Shown in pieces: positions 27,280 to 37,316 of a stretch of DNA of 64,000 bases; the first letter of the stretch is position 1, and each line of letters opens with the position of its first letter. Both the position numbers and the translations under genes were made by a program. The notes below the pieces were generated by a model. The model was not told the origin of the DNA. It ran no database searches and saw only the letters and a program-made list of their open reading frames with translations. Location: positions 1 to 64,000 of the forward strand of contig JACAFJ010000001.1 of NCBI GenBank assembly GCA_013538675.1, given 5' to 3'. Origin of the DNA: Candidatus Nitrosocaldus tengchongensis. GTDB taxonomy: Archaea > Thermoproteota > Nitrososphaeria > Nitrososphaerales > Nitrosocaldaceae.

Positions 27280-27942
27280 GTGATAAGGATAGCAGTATTC
27301 GATACACTCAGGGGCAAGGGCAGCAAGAAGAAGGGTATGCTAAGCAATGAAGCAAAGAGGCAGAGGGAGATAATAGCGTATCTGGCAGTCGAGCAGGACC
27401 CTGAGTTCAGGACAAGGATAGCTATAGCACATGCTCTAGCAGCGAAGTTCAACACACGTTGGCAGAATATATACTCGAGTATATTCAGAGACCTTGATGA
27501 GATACTCATACCAGCAAATATAATCAGGGAGAAGGGTAGGCTACCTCCAAAGCGTGGGCCTAGAGCATTACAGCATGAAGGTGTACCATACTATGAATTA
27601 ACGCAGGCAGGGATGCTCATAGCCTCATGCTTAGATGAGTTGGGGGAAGCGAAGATGAGTATACTCAAACAATGCATGGATACCATAGAGCAGGATATGT
27701 TAAGAGAAGGGATGCTCCTCCTGCTAGATGTTGCACCATCACTAACGTTGAGGCTTATCGGGGAGTATGTTATGCACTATAGCCTAGATATAGATGCCAT
27801 GACCCCTATTACCGCAGATAAGGTAAGGGATGTCCTTGCAGATAGCATAAGGTCAGAACTGGAGTTCATAGAGACCTTTATGAGCCTAAGCAAGGATAAG
27901 AGGAGCGAGTTGATAAACTTCATGCATATGCTATCTCAGTAA
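27280..27942 (+). CDS. Protein of unknown function upstream of ATP synthase genes
   Basis: 220 aa with GTG start preceded by ggatggaagg. Seen: basic N-terminal stretch (RGKGSKKKG), then a helical region with a possible winged-helix (about 26-115, ending YYELTQAGMLIASCLDELG) and a helical C-terminal half. No enzyme motif. It ends 41 bases before atpE on the same strand and a TATA-like ggtataaatg lies at about 27221-27230, so it may be the first gene of the ATP synthase operon. A regulatory role is speculation. Confidence 0.6.
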   Translation: MIRIAVFDTLRGKGSKKKGMLSNEAKRQREIIAYLAVEQDPEFRTRIAIAHALAAKFNTRWQNIYSSIFRDLDEILIPANIIREKGRLPPKRGPRALQHEGVPYYELTQAGMLIASCLDELGEAKMSILKQCMDTIEQDMLREGMLLLLDVAPSLTLRLIGEYVMHYSLDIDAMTPITADKVRDVLADSIRSELEFIETFMSLSKDKRSELINFMHMLSQ

Positions 27943-27983
27943 GATTAAAATTCCCTTGTAAGAGAGAGCATAGCGTACAAGGT

Positions 27984-28592
27984 ATGACTCATGTTAATGA
28001 TAACGTGCTTGAGAGTATAGTTAACAAGGTTGTCTCTCAGGTTGAGAGTGATCTTATTGCACAGATCGAGTCATCTTATGCTCAATCACTCGAGAGGCTA
28101 AGGGCATCTAAAGTAAGTTTAGAGGCTGAGTATAGCAAGATAGTTGAGAATGCAAGCAAACAGGCTGAGAACCTGAAAAGACAGATGATTGAGAGTAGCA
28201 GGCTTGCTGTTAGGAATAAGCAACTCCTCCTCATAGAGGATGCTGTCAACGATGTGTTCAAACATGCTATATCAAGGATAGATAGTGTGAGGGCAGGTGA
28301 GAGGTATGAGGCTATGATGAGGAGGCTAATAGAGGGTGCTCTAGATGCAATAGGCACCGATGCAGTACTAGAATGCAACGATAAGGATAGAGATATAGTT
28401 GATAGGATAGTGCTAGAGATACAGCACAAGTACAACTTCAGCATAGAGGTTGGTAACAGCATAGATTGCCTAGGAGGTATAAGGGCTAGATCCAAGGATG
28501 GTTCAATAATACTTGATAACACACTTGATAGCAGGATAGAGAGGTTAAGACCAATACTAAAGAAAGATATAGCCAGACTCTTTATGGTGTAA
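27984..28592 (+). CDS. atpE: A/V-type ATP synthase subunit E (peripheral stalk)
   Basis: Stator stalk subunit linking the A1 head to the membrane part. Seen: long N-terminal coiled coil (about 1-100, with [20 protein letters not shown]) and a C-terminal globular domain with [20 protein letters not shown], the family signature. 202 aa is normal. It is directly followed (4 bases) by atpA. Confidence 0.92.
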   Translation: MTHVNDNVLESIVNKVVSQVESDLIAQIESSYAQSLERLRASKVSLEAEYSKIVENASKQAENLKRQMIESSRLAVRNKQLLLIEDAVNDVFKHAISRIDSVRAGERYEAMMRRLIEGALDAIGTDAVLECNDKDRDIVDRIVLEIQHKYNFSIEVGNSIDCLGGIRARSKDGSIILDNTLDSRIERLRPILKKDIARLFMV

Positions 28593-28596
28593 GCAT

Positions 28597-30384
28597 ATGG
28601 TAGCGAGGGGAAGGATAGTCTGGATAAGCGGGCCAGCGGTGAAGGCGGATGGGATGTCTGAAGCAAAGATGTACGAGACTGTATATGTTGGAGAGTCAAG
28701 GCTGATAGGCGAGGTGATAAGGCTTACAGGGGATACAGCATTCATCCAGGTGTACGAGTCAACCTCTGGACTAAGACCAGGGGAACCAGTTATAGGTACT
28801 GGCAATCCTCTCAGCGTGCTTCTAGGACCAGGGCTGATAGGGAGGATATACGATGGGATTCAGAGGCCTCTAGATGATATAGCGAGGCAGTCTGGCGCAT
28901 TCATAAGTAGAGGTATAGCAGTTGATCCAGTTGATAAGAGGAAGAGGTATAGGTTCATCCCAACTGTAAAGGTTGGGGATGAGCTTGAGCCAGGGAGTAG
29001 GCTAGGTACAGTAGATGAGACACCATTGATTAAGCATCATATAATGCTCCCTCCAGATAACCCTGGAGGCAAGGTTATTGCAGTAGAGAAGGAGGGTGAT
29101 TACGATCTCGAGCATCCAATAGCAACGCTTGAGAAGGATGGGAAGAGGCATGAGGCAAAGATGTACCATTACTGGCCTGTGAGAAGGCCTAGACCATTGA
29201 GGGAGAAGTTGGACCCAGAGATTCCTTTGATAACTGGGCAGAGGGTGATAGATACACTCTTCCCAGTTGCAAAGGGAGGTACAGCAGCAATACCTGGAGG
29301 CTTTGGTACTGGCAAGACAGTTACAATGCATCAGATAGCAAAGTGGGCAGATGCACAGGTTGTGATCTACATAGGATGCGGGGAGAGAGGTAATGAGATG
29401 ACAGAAGTGCTTGTAGAGTTCCCCCATCTGACAGATCCAAGATCTGGTAGGCCATTGATGGAGCGTACAGTACTTGTAGCAAATACAAGCAACATGCCAG
29501 TTGCTGCTAGAGAGGCGAGTATATACACAGGTGTAACCATGGGCGAGTACTATAGGGATATGGGCTATGATGTTGTTCTAGTTGCTGACTCTACAAGTAG
29601 ATGGGCTGAAGCGCTTAGAGAGATGAGTGGGAGGCTTGAGGAGATGCCTGCTGAGGAAGGCTACCCATCGTATCTAGCATCAAGGCTTGCTGAGTTCTAT
29701 GAGCGTGCTGGTAGAGGAATAGCATTGGGCACGCCAGAGCGCATAGGCTCTGTAACACTCATAGGTGCTGTATCACCATCTGGCGCAGACTTTACAGAGC
29801 CTGTAACTACACACACGATCAGATTCATAAAGACATTCTGGGGCTTAGATACTAGATTGGCATACTCTAGGCATTATCCAGCAATAAACTGGATGATAAG
29901 TTATTCAGGCTACGTTGATAGCATAGCAAAGTGGTGGATGAAGAGTGTAAGCGAGGAGTGGTTCAGGTTGAGGGAAGAAGGATACTATATCCTCCAGAGG
30001 GAGGATACGCTCAAGGAGATAGTAAGGCTGTTAGGCCCTGAAGCACTTCCAGATGAGGAGAAGTTGGTGCTAGAGGTTGCAAGGATGATAAAGATAGGCA
30101 TACTGCAGCAGGCAGCATTCGATAAGATAGATACATACTGCAGCCCAGCAAAGCAGTTCAAACTGCTAAGGCTCATGGTTGGGTTCTATAGAGAGGCACA
30201 GAAGGCATTGAAAGCAGGTATCCCATTGGCAGATATAAGATCCATGCAGATAATAACAAGGATGCTCAAGGCAAAGTTTGAGATAAGCGAGGAGGAGATA
30301 GGCAAGATAGATGCTCTATACGATGAGATGATGGAAGAGTTCAAGGCTCTAACTGCTAGGGAGGTGAAGCAGGTAGTTGGTTGA
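28597..30384 (+). CDS. atpA: A/V-type ATP synthase catalytic subunit A
   Basis: Catalytic ATPase subunit of the A1 head. Seen: Walker A GGFGTGKT at about 234-241, the extra bulge domain (about 120-190) found in A/V-type A subunits, [12 protein letters not shown], and [20 protein letters not shown]. 595 aa is normal. Coding overlaps atpB by 8 bases. Confidence 0.97.
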   Translation: MVARGRIVWISGPAVKADGMSEAKMYETVYVGESRLIGEVIRLTGDTAFIQVYESTSGLRPGEPVIGTGNPLSVLLGPGLIGRIYDGIQRPLDDIARQSGAFISRGIAVDPVDKRKRYRFIPTVKVGDELEPGSRLGTVDETPLIKHHIMLPPDNPGGKVIAVEKEGDYDLEHPIATLEKDGKRHEAKMYHYWPVRRPRPLREKLDPEIPLITGQRVIDTLFPVAKGGTAAIPGGFGTGKTVTMHQIAKWADAQVVIYIGCGERGNEMTEVLVEFPHLTDPRSGRPLMERTVLVANTSNMPVAAREASIYTGVTMGEYYRDMGYDVVLVADSTSRWAEALREMSGRLEEMPAEEGYPSYLASRLAEFYERAGRGIALGTPERIGSVTLIGAVSPSGADFTEPVTTHTIRFIKTFWGLDTRLAYSRHYPAINWMISYSGYVDSIAKWWMKSVSEEWFRLREEGYYILQREDTLKEIVRLLGPEALPDEEKLVLEVARMIKIGILQQAAFDKIDTYCSPAKQFKLLRLMVGFYREAQKALKAGIPLADIRSMQIITRMLKAKFEISEEEIGKIDALYDEMMEEFKALTAREVKQVVG

Positions 30385-31762
30385 GGTTGGTGTTGAGTAC
30401 ACAAAGGTTAGTGAGATAAGGGGACCATTGCTCATAGTTGAGGGTGTTAGCAGGGTATCATTCGATGAGCTTGTAGAGATAGAGACTATGGATGGGATAA
30501 AGAGGTTAGGCAAGGTACTGGAGGTAGGGCAAGGCAAGGCAGTCATCCAGGTCTTTGAGGGTACAACTGGGTTGAGTGTTAAGGGTACTAGGGCAAGGTT
30601 CCTAGGCAAGACGATGGAGGTTCCAGTATCACAGGAGTTGCTTGGGAGGATATTTGATGGTCTTGGGAGACCAATAGATGGGCTTCCAGAGCCTATAGCA
30701 GAGGAGTTCAGGGATGTGAATGGTGCACCAATCAACCCTGAGAGAAGAGAATATCCAAGGGACTTCATACAGACTGGTGTGTCTGTTATAGATGGTATGC
30801 TAACACTAGTTAGAGGGCAGAAGCTACCAATATTCTCAGGCTCTGGTATGCCCCACAACATCCTTGCTGCACAGATTGCAAGGCAGGCAACAGTTGTAGG
30901 GAGCGGGGAGGAGTTTGCAGTGGTCTTTGCTGCAATAGGTGTGCAGTATAGTGAGGCTCAGTACTTCAAGCGTAGCCTTGAGGAGAGTGGAGCGCTTAGG
31001 AGAAGCACGCTCTTCCTTAACCTTGCAGATGACCCAGCAATAGAGAGGATAATAACACCTAGGGTAGCATTAACAGTTGCTGAGTACCTAGCATTCGACC
31101 TCAACATGCATGTACTTGTCATACTTACAGATATGACCAACTATGCTGAAGCATTAAGAGAGATAAGCGCTGCTAGAGAGGAGGTTCCAGGTAGGAAGGG
31201 TTACCCAGGTTATCTATACACAGATCTTGCAACGATATACGAGAGGGCAGGTAGGATAAAGAATGTGAAGGGTAGCATAACGCAGATGCCAATACTCTCA
31301 ATGCCAGCAGATGATATAACCCATCCAATACCAGACCTAACAGGCTATATAACTGAAGGTCAGATAGTGCTTAGCAGGGATCTATTCAGGAGGGATATAT
31401 ATCCTCCAGTTGGAGTACTTATGAGTCTAAGTAGGCTCATGAAGGACGGTGTAGGAGAGGGTAAGACTAGAGCAGATCACATGGAGGTTAGCAACCAGTT
31501 GTACGATGCATATGCTAGGGCCCAAGAGGTTAGAGCATTATCAGAGATAGTTGGTAAGGCAGGGCTAACAGGTGTTGATCTTAAGTACCTTGACTTTGGT
31601 GATGCCTTTGAGCAGCAGTTCCTCAAGCAGGCTGTTGATGAGAATAGAACGTTGGAGGAGACATTGAGAAGGGCATGGGATGTGCTCTCAACCCTTCCAG
31701 AGGGTGAGTTGACGAAGATAAAGGAGGTACACATAAAGAAGTACTACAAGGCTAGGGGTTAG
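30377..31762 (+). CDS. atpB: A/V-type ATP synthase regulatory subunit B
   Basis: Non-catalytic head subunit. Seen: GSGMPHN in place of a Walker A motif, [28 protein letters not shown] and [20 protein letters not shown]. 461 aa is normal. The longest frame starts with TTG ([16 protein letters not shown]) inside the end of atpA, a common translational coupling arrangement; the family start lies near this point. Confidence 0.97.
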   Translation: MVEVGVEYTKVSEIRGPLLIVEGVSRVSFDELVEIETMDGIKRLGKVLEVGQGKAVIQVFEGTTGLSVKGTRARFLGKTMEVPVSQELLGRIFDGLGRPIDGLPEPIAEEFRDVNGAPINPERREYPRDFIQTGVSVIDGMLTLVRGQKLPIFSGSGMPHNILAAQIARQATVVGSGEEFAVVFAAIGVQYSEAQYFKRSLEESGALRRSTLFLNLADDPAIERIITPRVALTVAEYLAFDLNMHVLVILTDMTNYAEALREISAAREEVPGRKGYPGYLYTDLATIYERAGRIKNVKGSITQMPILSMPADDITHPIPDLTGYITEGQIVLSRDLFRRDIYPPVGVLMSLSRLMKDGVGEGKTRADHMEVSNQLYDAYARAQEVRALSEIVGKAGLTGVDLKYLDFGDAFEQQFLKQAVDENRTLEETLRRAWDVLSTLPEGELTKIKEVHIKKYYKARG

Positions 31763-31830
31763 ATGGTGCAGTAGGAGATGATGATAATAATAATGGTATC
31801 TATGCATGGAAGATGCAGTAGTGATAGAAT

Positions 31831-31840
31831 GGGAGGAGGT
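31831..31840 (+). promoter_or_regulatory. Strong ribosome binding site before atpD
   Basis: gggaggaggt lies 9 bases before the ATG at 31850. This is one of the few strong Shine-Dalgarno sequences in the window, where many genes are leaderless; it marks atpD as an internal operon gene after an 87-base gap. Confidence 0.6.
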
Positions 31841-31849
31841 TTATAGCAT

Positions 31850-32569
31850 ATGTCATTCTCTAGTAGGAGCATAGTACCAACGAAGATAGAACTCATAAGG
31901 TTCAAGCGCTCGCTCAAGGTTGCAAGGATGGTGCACAAGATACTGGATGATAAGCGTGAAGTGCTCTTGAAGAGGATAGATGAGATGATAGAGGAGGCAA
32001 GCAAGGCGAGAGAAGAGATATGGGCACCACTGCAGGATGTGTACGATGCTGTTAGAGATGCGTATCTAACACTTGGCACAAACACTGTAGAAGCAATAGC
32101 ATCTCTAACCCCTCCATCTATGGAGGTTGATGTGAACGTTAGGCGCATAGTGGATGTTAAGGTACCAACACTGCAGGTAGCATACAAGGATAGCAAGGCA
32201 GTGCTCTCATACAGCTTTGCTGATACCAACGCATCTGTTGACAAGGCTGCTAGGCTGATAAAGAACCTGCTCCCAGGTATATACAAGGCTGCGGAGTATG
32301 AGAATGCTATATTCAGCCTAGCAAAGGAGTTAGAGAGGACCCAGAGGCTAATAAATGCGCTAGAGTATGTAATAGTGCCATACTATGAGCATGCGATAAG
32401 GTTCATAGGCCATGTGCTTGAGGAGAGGGAGAGGGAGGAGTTTGTAAGGCTCAAGAAGGTCAAGAGCACACTTGAGAGGAAGAAGAGTGCTATGACCATG
32501 GAAGACTTGAGCAAGGAGAAGAGAGATAAAGAGAGAGAGAAGGAAGAGGAGGTAGCGCTAGCAAGATGA
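31850..32569 (+). CDS. atpD: A/V-type ATP synthase central stalk subunit D
   Basis: Central rotor shaft. Seen: N-terminal IVPTKIELIRFKRSLKVARM and C-terminal helix RRTQRLINALEYVIVP-like segment (TQRLINALEYVIVPYYEHAI), which pair into the long antiparallel coiled coil of the family. 239 aa is normal, with a highly charged Lys/Glu tail. The stop codon overlaps the ATG of a 41-aa ORF. Confidence 0.95.
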   Translation: MSFSSRSIVPTKIELIRFKRSLKVARMVHKILDDKREVLLKRIDEMIEEASKAREEIWAPLQDVYDAVRDAYLTLGTNTVEAIASLTPPSMEVDVNVRRIVDVKVPTLQVAYKDSKAVLSYSFADTNASVDKAARLIKNLLPGIYKAAEYENAIFSLAKELERTQRLINALEYVIVPYYEHAIRFIGHVLEEREREEFVRLKKVKSTLERKKSAMTMEDLSKEKRDKEREKEEEVALAR

Positions 32570-32691
32570 GCGATGCTATAGACACCCTATACAGGGAAGC
32601 AGAGGAGAGGCTAAGGCAGGAGAAGGATAGGATGATAGCAAGGATAAGGGATGAACTTAGGATAGCGAAGCAGAAGGTATTTAAAAGTTAG
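32566..32691 (+). CDS. 41-aa charged helical ORF, possible stalk subunit (H/G-like)
   Basis: Begins in ATGA overlap with atpD. Translation starts MSDAIDTLYREAEERLRQEK and continues helical and highly charged to KVFKS. A single amphipathic coiled-coil helix of this kind resembles the N-terminal portion of A-ATPase subunit H (peripheral stalk partner of E), but it is less than half the normal length. It is followed by a T-run at 32702-32707. It could be a true mini-subunit or a decayed gene. No other subunit H candidate is seen in the cluster. Confidence 0.45.
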   Translation: MSDAIDTLYREAEERLRQEKDRMIARIRDELRIAKQKVFKS

Positions 32692-32701
32692 TTAAGTTAT
32701 A

Positions 32702-32707
32702 TTTTTT
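32702..32707 (+). terminator. Oligo-T terminator candidate after the E-A-B-D unit
   Basis: attttttatatat follows the 41-aa ORF by about 10 bases. The next gene (atpK) has its own TATA box, so the transcript of the first ATP synthase segment probably ends here. Archaeal termination commonly uses such T-rich tracts. Confidence 0.4.
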
Positions 32708-32814
32708 ATATATCTTGCCCTCATTATATCTATATTTGCTCCCATTATTCTCTTGGGTATTAATACATGCAAGATCCTATCCTTGTTATGAAATTCACTA
32801 TTCTATGAGTTATA

Positions 32815-32824
32815 GTTAAATATA
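32815..32824 (+). promoter_or_regulatory. TATA box of atpK
   Basis: gttaaatata is centred about 27 bases before the ATG at 32847. The K subunit is needed in many copies per complex, and a private promoter would allow its higher output. Confidence 0.5.
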
Positions 32825-32846
32825 GGTAATCTTAACCCATAGCCAA

Positions 32847-33161
32847 ATGAGTTATCGGTCTCTTGCTTTAGTGATGGGCGCAGTAACAGCAATGATGGTG
32901 TTAACAGCAGGAGGTGGTGCCTTTGCACAGGAGGAGCAAGCAGCAAAGACAGTTGTAGGAGAGCAGATGCTTGGGGCAGCGATAGCATTTGGGCTTGCAG
33001 CACTTGGAGCAGGATTGGGCTTGGGTTACGTTGGTGCAGCAGCACTCGCAGCAATAAGCGAGAATCCGAAGATCCAGTCTAGGGTATTCATATTCATAGG
33101 TATGGTGGAGTCTATAGCAATATACGGTCTAGTGGTAGTCTTCATAATACTAGGGCAGTAG
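32847..33161 (+). CDS. atpK: A/V-type ATP synthase proteolipid subunit K (c subunit)
   Basis: Membrane rotor ring subunit. Seen: an N-terminal signal-like hydrophobic segment ending AGGGAFAQ (probably cleaved), two transmembrane helices (about 43-68 and 78-103), the glycine-rich helix GLAALGAGLGLGYVGAA and the ion-binding Glu in FIGMVESIAIYG of the second helix. 104 aa. No extra Na+-ligand pattern is obvious, so proton coupling is likely but not proven. Confidence 0.94.
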   Translation: MSYRSLALVMGAVTAMMVLTAGGGAFAQEEQAAKTVVGEQMLGAAIAFGLAALGAGLGLGYVGAAALAAISENPKIQSRVFIFIGMVESIAIYGLVVVFIILGQ

Positions 33162-33237
33162 GAGAGGTAAGAGAAGTATAGTAATGAATTTTTAGACTTT
33201 AATGTAGAGGAAGAGGAGAGGGGGTGTATAGATAGAC

Positions 33238-35427
33238 ATGCCATTGGTCAAATTACTCAAGGTCAGTCTTATCCTACCTAGGAGGGAGGCTGCAGATGCC
33301 ATAAACAGGTTAGCAGAGTTGGAATGGTTCCATCCTATAAACAAAGAGTCCCATTACACAAATCCAGATATAGATGATCTCCTGCTAGAGGCTAGCAGGT
33401 TGCTCCAATCGATAGAGGATGTTGTGAAATCACTAAACATCCAGTTGGAGACTGGAGTTCTAGATACCATGTTCAAAGGTGCACCAAATGTTAGAACCCA
33501 ATTAGTAATATCTGATCTTGAAGATCTCATAAAGGATCTAGAGGCTAGGAGCAAACCCATAATAGAGGAGGCTAGATCGCTACTCAATGAGTACAATAGG
33601 ATAAGTAAGGTGTTGGAGGAGTACAAGGGTATAAGGGAGGTTCTAAGGACAGCATCAAACATACAGATGAATATTGGTATTATGAGCATGTTAAAGAGGT
33701 TCTACTCATCTATATTCATAGTAAACAAGAACGATGTTGCAGAGATTGAGAGAAGCCTTGAAGGCGCATACATCAGGGTTATAGGTTCAACTGAGTTGAA
33801 CTCTGCACTTCTGGTTATAACTACGAGGGAAGATGCTGATAGAGTTGTGAAGGTCTTCAGAACATTTGATGTACATCCATTTGCTATACCAAAGGGGTTA
33901 TCACAGAACCCAAGCGAAGCATATGCGCAGGTTGAGAAGGGTATAGCAGAGTATGAGAAGAAGAAGGAGGAGATGGAGCAGGCAACAGAGAAGTTCAAGA
34001 TGAATGTTATACCAACTATGCTCTCACTCCATGAAGGCACAAGGGCAGCCAAGGAGATACTTGAGACCATGCGTAAGCCAGCAGGTACGAAGAACTTTGC
34101 CCTAATAGAGGGTTACATCCCTACAAGCATGGAGAATAGGTTCAGAGAATTGAGCAAGGATTGGGTGTGCATGGTTGAGGAGGTGGATGAGGATAACCCA
34201 GAGTCTCCAGTTCTAATGCAGAACCCAACATACATGAAGACATTTGAGGTGATAACATCTCAACAGGGTATACCCGTAAGGAAGGAGAATGATCCTACAC
34301 CAATAGTAGCGTTTGTATGGCCTGTATTCTATGGTCTAATGTTTGCTGACTTTGGTCAAGGATTCCTGCTCTTCCTGCTAGGAATGCTCTTGAGGGTTAG
34401 AGGTGTTGGTAGCATAAGGAGTTGGGGTACCCTCCTTGCTGCTAGTGGGCTTGGTGCTACAATAGCAGGTCTCATAACAGGGGAGATGTTTGGATGGCAC
34501 ATAGACAAGTTTGCTATCTTTGAACCATTGCTGCATACGCAACTAGGCTACATAATAGGCGTGCTTGATGTATCAGAATTGAGCATAGAGCAAGTACTGA
34601 AGGTTCTAGAGATATCTGTTGCTATAGGTGTAGCACATCTTGTAAGTGCATTCATCCTTAGGATAATAAAGGGCTTCAGGGAAGGTAAAAGGTTTGAGTC
34701 TATAACAGTACATATACCCTCTCTTATAGGCTATCTATCGGTAGTTGCACTAATACTCTCTGCTATAGGAGCAGGGTATGATGTGATAGGGATGTTCAGC
34801 CTTACAGGTATAAAGCATGAGGAGCCAGTACCATGGATAACCCCCATACTTGGTGATTGGGCAAGGGTTGAGATAGTTGCTGATGCAGCAGTGACAGCAC
34901 TAATAGCAAGCATGGTTATACAGTTGATAGGGCACATGGTTGAGGCTAGAAGGCATGCTCATCATCATCATGGTGGAGGCGAGGATAGTGGTATGATAGG
35001 GGCTGTGATGGAGGCATTCTTCATAAGGCCATTGGAATGGCTCTCCCACACAATAAGTTACAGCAGGTTGGGGATAATGCTCATAGTCCATGTCGCCTTG
35101 ATGGTTACAATAAACAGTGCATACATACAGTTTGAGAGCCAAGGGAACATAGGCGGGGGGATAGCAGTGCTAGCAGGGGGTAACCTTGGTGTAATGATGC
35201 TTGAAGGACTCATAGTCTACATACAGGCAATAAGGTTACATCTATACGAGTGGTTCCCCAAGTGGTACTCTGGAGAGGGTACAGAGTTCAGGAAGATAGT
35301 TCCAAGGATGCTCTACACAATATTCATCTGGGAGGGCAGGGATAAAGTTATGCAGAGAGATGGGCAGAAACAGAGGAAGGGAGTTACTACTACTACCAGC
35401 AGTACCAGTACTACTACTGCTAGTTGA
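33238..35427 (+). CDS. atpI: A/V-type ATP synthase membrane subunit I (a)
   Basis: Stator ion-channel subunit. Seen: large soluble N-terminal half (about 1-340) with coiled coils and about seven to eight membrane helices in the C-terminal half, with the conserved YSRLGIMLIVHVAL helix carrying the functional Arg. An internal His-rich loop (HAHHHHGGGED) lies near 580. The final about 20 residues are a Thr/Ser tract encoded by ACT/AGT repeats, likely a recent expansion. 729 aa. Convergent with atpC. Confidence 0.95.
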   Translation: MPLVKLLKVSLILPRREAADAINRLAELEWFHPINKESHYTNPDIDDLLLEASRLLQSIEDVVKSLNIQLETGVLDTMFKGAPNVRTQLVISDLEDLIKDLEARSKPIIEEARSLLNEYNRISKVLEEYKGIREVLRTASNIQMNIGIMSMLKRFYSSIFIVNKNDVAEIERSLEGAYIRVIGSTELNSALLVITTREDADRVVKVFRTFDVHPFAIPKGLSQNPSEAYAQVEKGIAEYEKKKEEMEQATEKFKMNVIPTMLSLHEGTRAAKEILETMRKPAGTKNFALIEGYIPTSMENRFRELSKDWVCMVEEVDEDNPESPVLMQNPTYMKTFEVITSQQGIPVRKENDPTPIVAFVWPVFYGLMFADFGQGFLLFLLGMLLRVRGVGSIRSWGTLLAASGLGATIAGLITGEMFGWHIDKFAIFEPLLHTQLGYIIGVLDVSELSIEQVLKVLEISVAIGVAHLVSAFILRIIKGFREGKRFESITVHIPSLIGYLSVVALILSAIGAGYDVIGMFSLTGIKHEEPVPWITPILGDWARVEIVADAAVTALIASMVIQLIGHMVEARRHAHHHHGGGEDSGMIGAVMEAFFIRPLEWLSHTISYSRLGIMLIVHVALMVTINSAYIQFESQGNIGGGIAVLAGGNLGVMMLEGLIVYIQAIRLHLYEWFPKWYSGEGTEFRKIVPRMLYTIFIWEGRDKVMQRDGQKQRKGVTTTTSSTSTTTAS

Positions 35428-35433
35428 AGCATC

Positions 35434-35447
35434 TTCTTCTAGAAGAA
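35434..35447. repeat. Perfect 14-bp palindrome in convergent gap
   Basis: ttcttctagaagaa is its own reverse complement and lies between the 3' ends of atpI and atpC, next to ATA/ACA trinucleotide runs. Without a loop it is not a good hairpin; a termination or protein-binding role cannot be judged. Confidence 0.5.
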
Positions 35448-35504
35448 AGCAGATGATAATGACTACGATGATGATAATAATAATAACAACAACAGTTAAT
35501 GTTA

Positions 35505-36629
35505 TTATTGAAGGTAAGGCAGATACAACTTCCTCATTATCATCTCAGGTGTAATCTTCTGCTCTATCCCTGTAGCTATTGCTGAGATGTTCCTAACCTC
35601 TAGTGCCCTTAACTTAAGTGCTGCTATTATGGTTGAGTGTTTAAACATACCACGATACGTTGCTATGTACCTCTTGTAAAGCATATCCTCAAGGTTCTTC
35701 TCTAGTACTGCTATAGCATCTATATCGCTTGTGTACTGCTGTGCCTGTGGTACAAGGTTCCTGTACGCTGTATTTGTCAACTCAGCAATGGCACTGCTAA
35801 CACTCTCTGCAGAGATCATCTTCTGCATGCTCTCAACAGTCAGGGTTGGGAGTCTTACAGGGTTAAGTGGCATTATAGAGCCCCCAGGCTTGTAGAGGTC
35901 TATGGCTGGTGCCTTGCTAACTACCAACCTCTTCATCTGCTCTTCCTCAAGGTTCCAGTACTTTGCCCTTAGTATGGCAAGTATGTTATACGCATCTATC
36001 TCAGGCACTACTATACCCTTTACATCTGAATCACGCCAGTGTGCTGCAAGTGCCTTAGCAAGCATCATGTAGAATGTATGATCTAGGAATGTATCGAATA
36101 CTTGAAGATCCCTCTTCTCCTTATATACATTAACAGCACTCTGCACATCATCCCCAAACTCATTCCCTGTTAGACTTGCAACTGCCTCATCCAGATCCTT
36201 TGCTACAAGTGCCTTGACAACAACATCCCTTCTACCTAGGAGTTCTTCAGCACGCATATTCACATAAGGAAGTATCTCCTCATAGGATCTGTTTAGTGCC
36301 TTTGCCTTAAGCACTACTTTCAAGTTGTATATTATGTACCTTATGAAGTATGTATTGAGCAGTTCAGACTCCCTAGCAACATTTGCAAGGCTTGAGTGGA
36401 AGTTCACAAGATCCTCCCTTAGAGCACCCTCTACAGCAACGGCAGTGTATGGCCTCTGTAGCCTAGATACAGCATCAACATACCTTGTATTCTTGAGCCT
36501 GACTATGAACTCATCCATATCCCTTGACTCCGCAAGCATCTCCAACACTTCCCTAGAGAGTAGAGAGCCCTTGGTTGCAAAGGACTTTACTGTACCAAAT
36601 ATCCTGTTTGGTAGGCTTAGTGGTGCCAA
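35505..36629 (-). CDS. atpC: A/V-type ATP synthase subunit C
   Basis: Connects the central stalk to the K ring. Seen: all-helical protein with repeating units, FIRYIIYNLKVVLKAKAL, GIVVPEIDAYNILAILRAKYW and a C-terminal FKHSTIIAALKLRALEVRNI that matches the family end motif. 374 aa is normal. It is encoded on the strand opposite to the other ATP synthase genes and convergent with atpI. Confidence 0.92.
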   Translation of the reverse strand: MAPLSLPNRIFGTVKSFATKGSLLSREVLEMLAESRDMDEFIVRLKNTRYVDAVSRLQRPYTAVAVEGALREDLVNFHSSLANVARESELLNTYFIRYIIYNLKVVLKAKALNRSYEEILPYVNMRAEELLGRRDVVVKALVAKDLDEAVASLTGNEFGDDVQSAVNVYKEKRDLQVFDTFLDHTFYMMLAKALAAHWRDSDVKGIVVPEIDAYNILAILRAKYWNLEEEQMKRLVVSKAPAIDLYKPGGSIMPLNPVRLPTLTVESMQKMISAESVSSAIAELTNTAYRNLVPQAQQYTSDIDAIAVLEKNLEDMLYKRYIATYRGMFKHSTIIAALKLRALEVRNISAIATGIEQKITPEMIMRKLYLPYLQ

Positions 36630-36747
36630 CTGCTAATCACATTGCATATGGGAGAGGGGATTTTTAACTTTATGCCCCATAAGATAAGGAGAGGTATGGA
36701 ATAGAAGAAGTGGGTTAAAGAAGAACTGATAGTTATTGATTACTCAT

Positions 36748-37011
36748 TCACTCAACCACAGCAGTTAGAATATCACTTATCCTCCCAATGAACGCTAATG
36801 TTACAGCATGGAGAGCAAATCCTGCAACTGCTGCCAATATTATATTACCAGTGAGGCTGTTCACAGCAAGTATAACCCCTGCCAAAGGTAGCACTATTAT
36901 GAGGGCAAGTATGGTACTTACCCATGCACCCTTCACAAATATGCTAGGATCTACATTGTTCTGCCTCGCCCTTCTCATCATCCTTCCAGCGCTTATCTGC
37001 TGTATACTCAT
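36748..37011 (-). CDS. Small two-helix membrane protein upstream of atpC
   Basis: 87 aa with a basic N terminus (MSIQQISAGRMMRRARQNN), then two hydrophobic helices (about 30-50 and 55-76). No family recognised. It lies 118 bases upstream of atpC on the same strand, so co-transcription is possible. Codon use is like the neighbours. Confidence 0.6.
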   Translation of the reverse strand: MSIQQISAGRMMRRARQNNVDPSIFVKGAWVSTILALIIVLPLAGVILAVNSLTGNIILAAVAGFALHAVTLAFIGRISDILTAVVE

Positions 37012-37316
37012 CCTATCTCATAATTAGATGTACTCATATTTTAAAAATTGCAATTAAATAATCATAATTACAGATAAATTATATTAATAGAGATAGATTA
37101 TAGCCTCGTTAGATTGTAATCTTTTGATTATCATCATTATCTATGTGTAAATCTGGACAGTTTTGTGAGAATAATAACCTTATATATATAATTCATATAT
37201 CATAAATGAAATATCAATAAAATTATGATAGAGTAATCTTGTAACCCCTTCTCGATCCCTACTTTCTAGTTCTAATACAGTAAATTTTTTAATCAAGTTC
37301 TACGAATAGATGTTAG
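37012..37316. other. 305-base AT-rich intergenic region without a gene
   Basis: Divergent gap between the small membrane protein (minus) and the gene at 37317 (plus). It is very AT-rich, with TATA-like tracts on both strands (for example ttatatatataattcatatatcataaatg near 37170-37190, and aaattttttaatc near 37285). No ORF above about 20 codons, tRNA or clear hairpin was seen. It most likely holds the two promoters; an origin or protein-binding role is not supported by any repeat set. Confidence 0.5.

Noticed and set aside
37012-37316. Replication origin
   Set aside because: The region is AT-rich but shows no repeated origin-recognition-box-like sequence and no cdc6 gene nearby.
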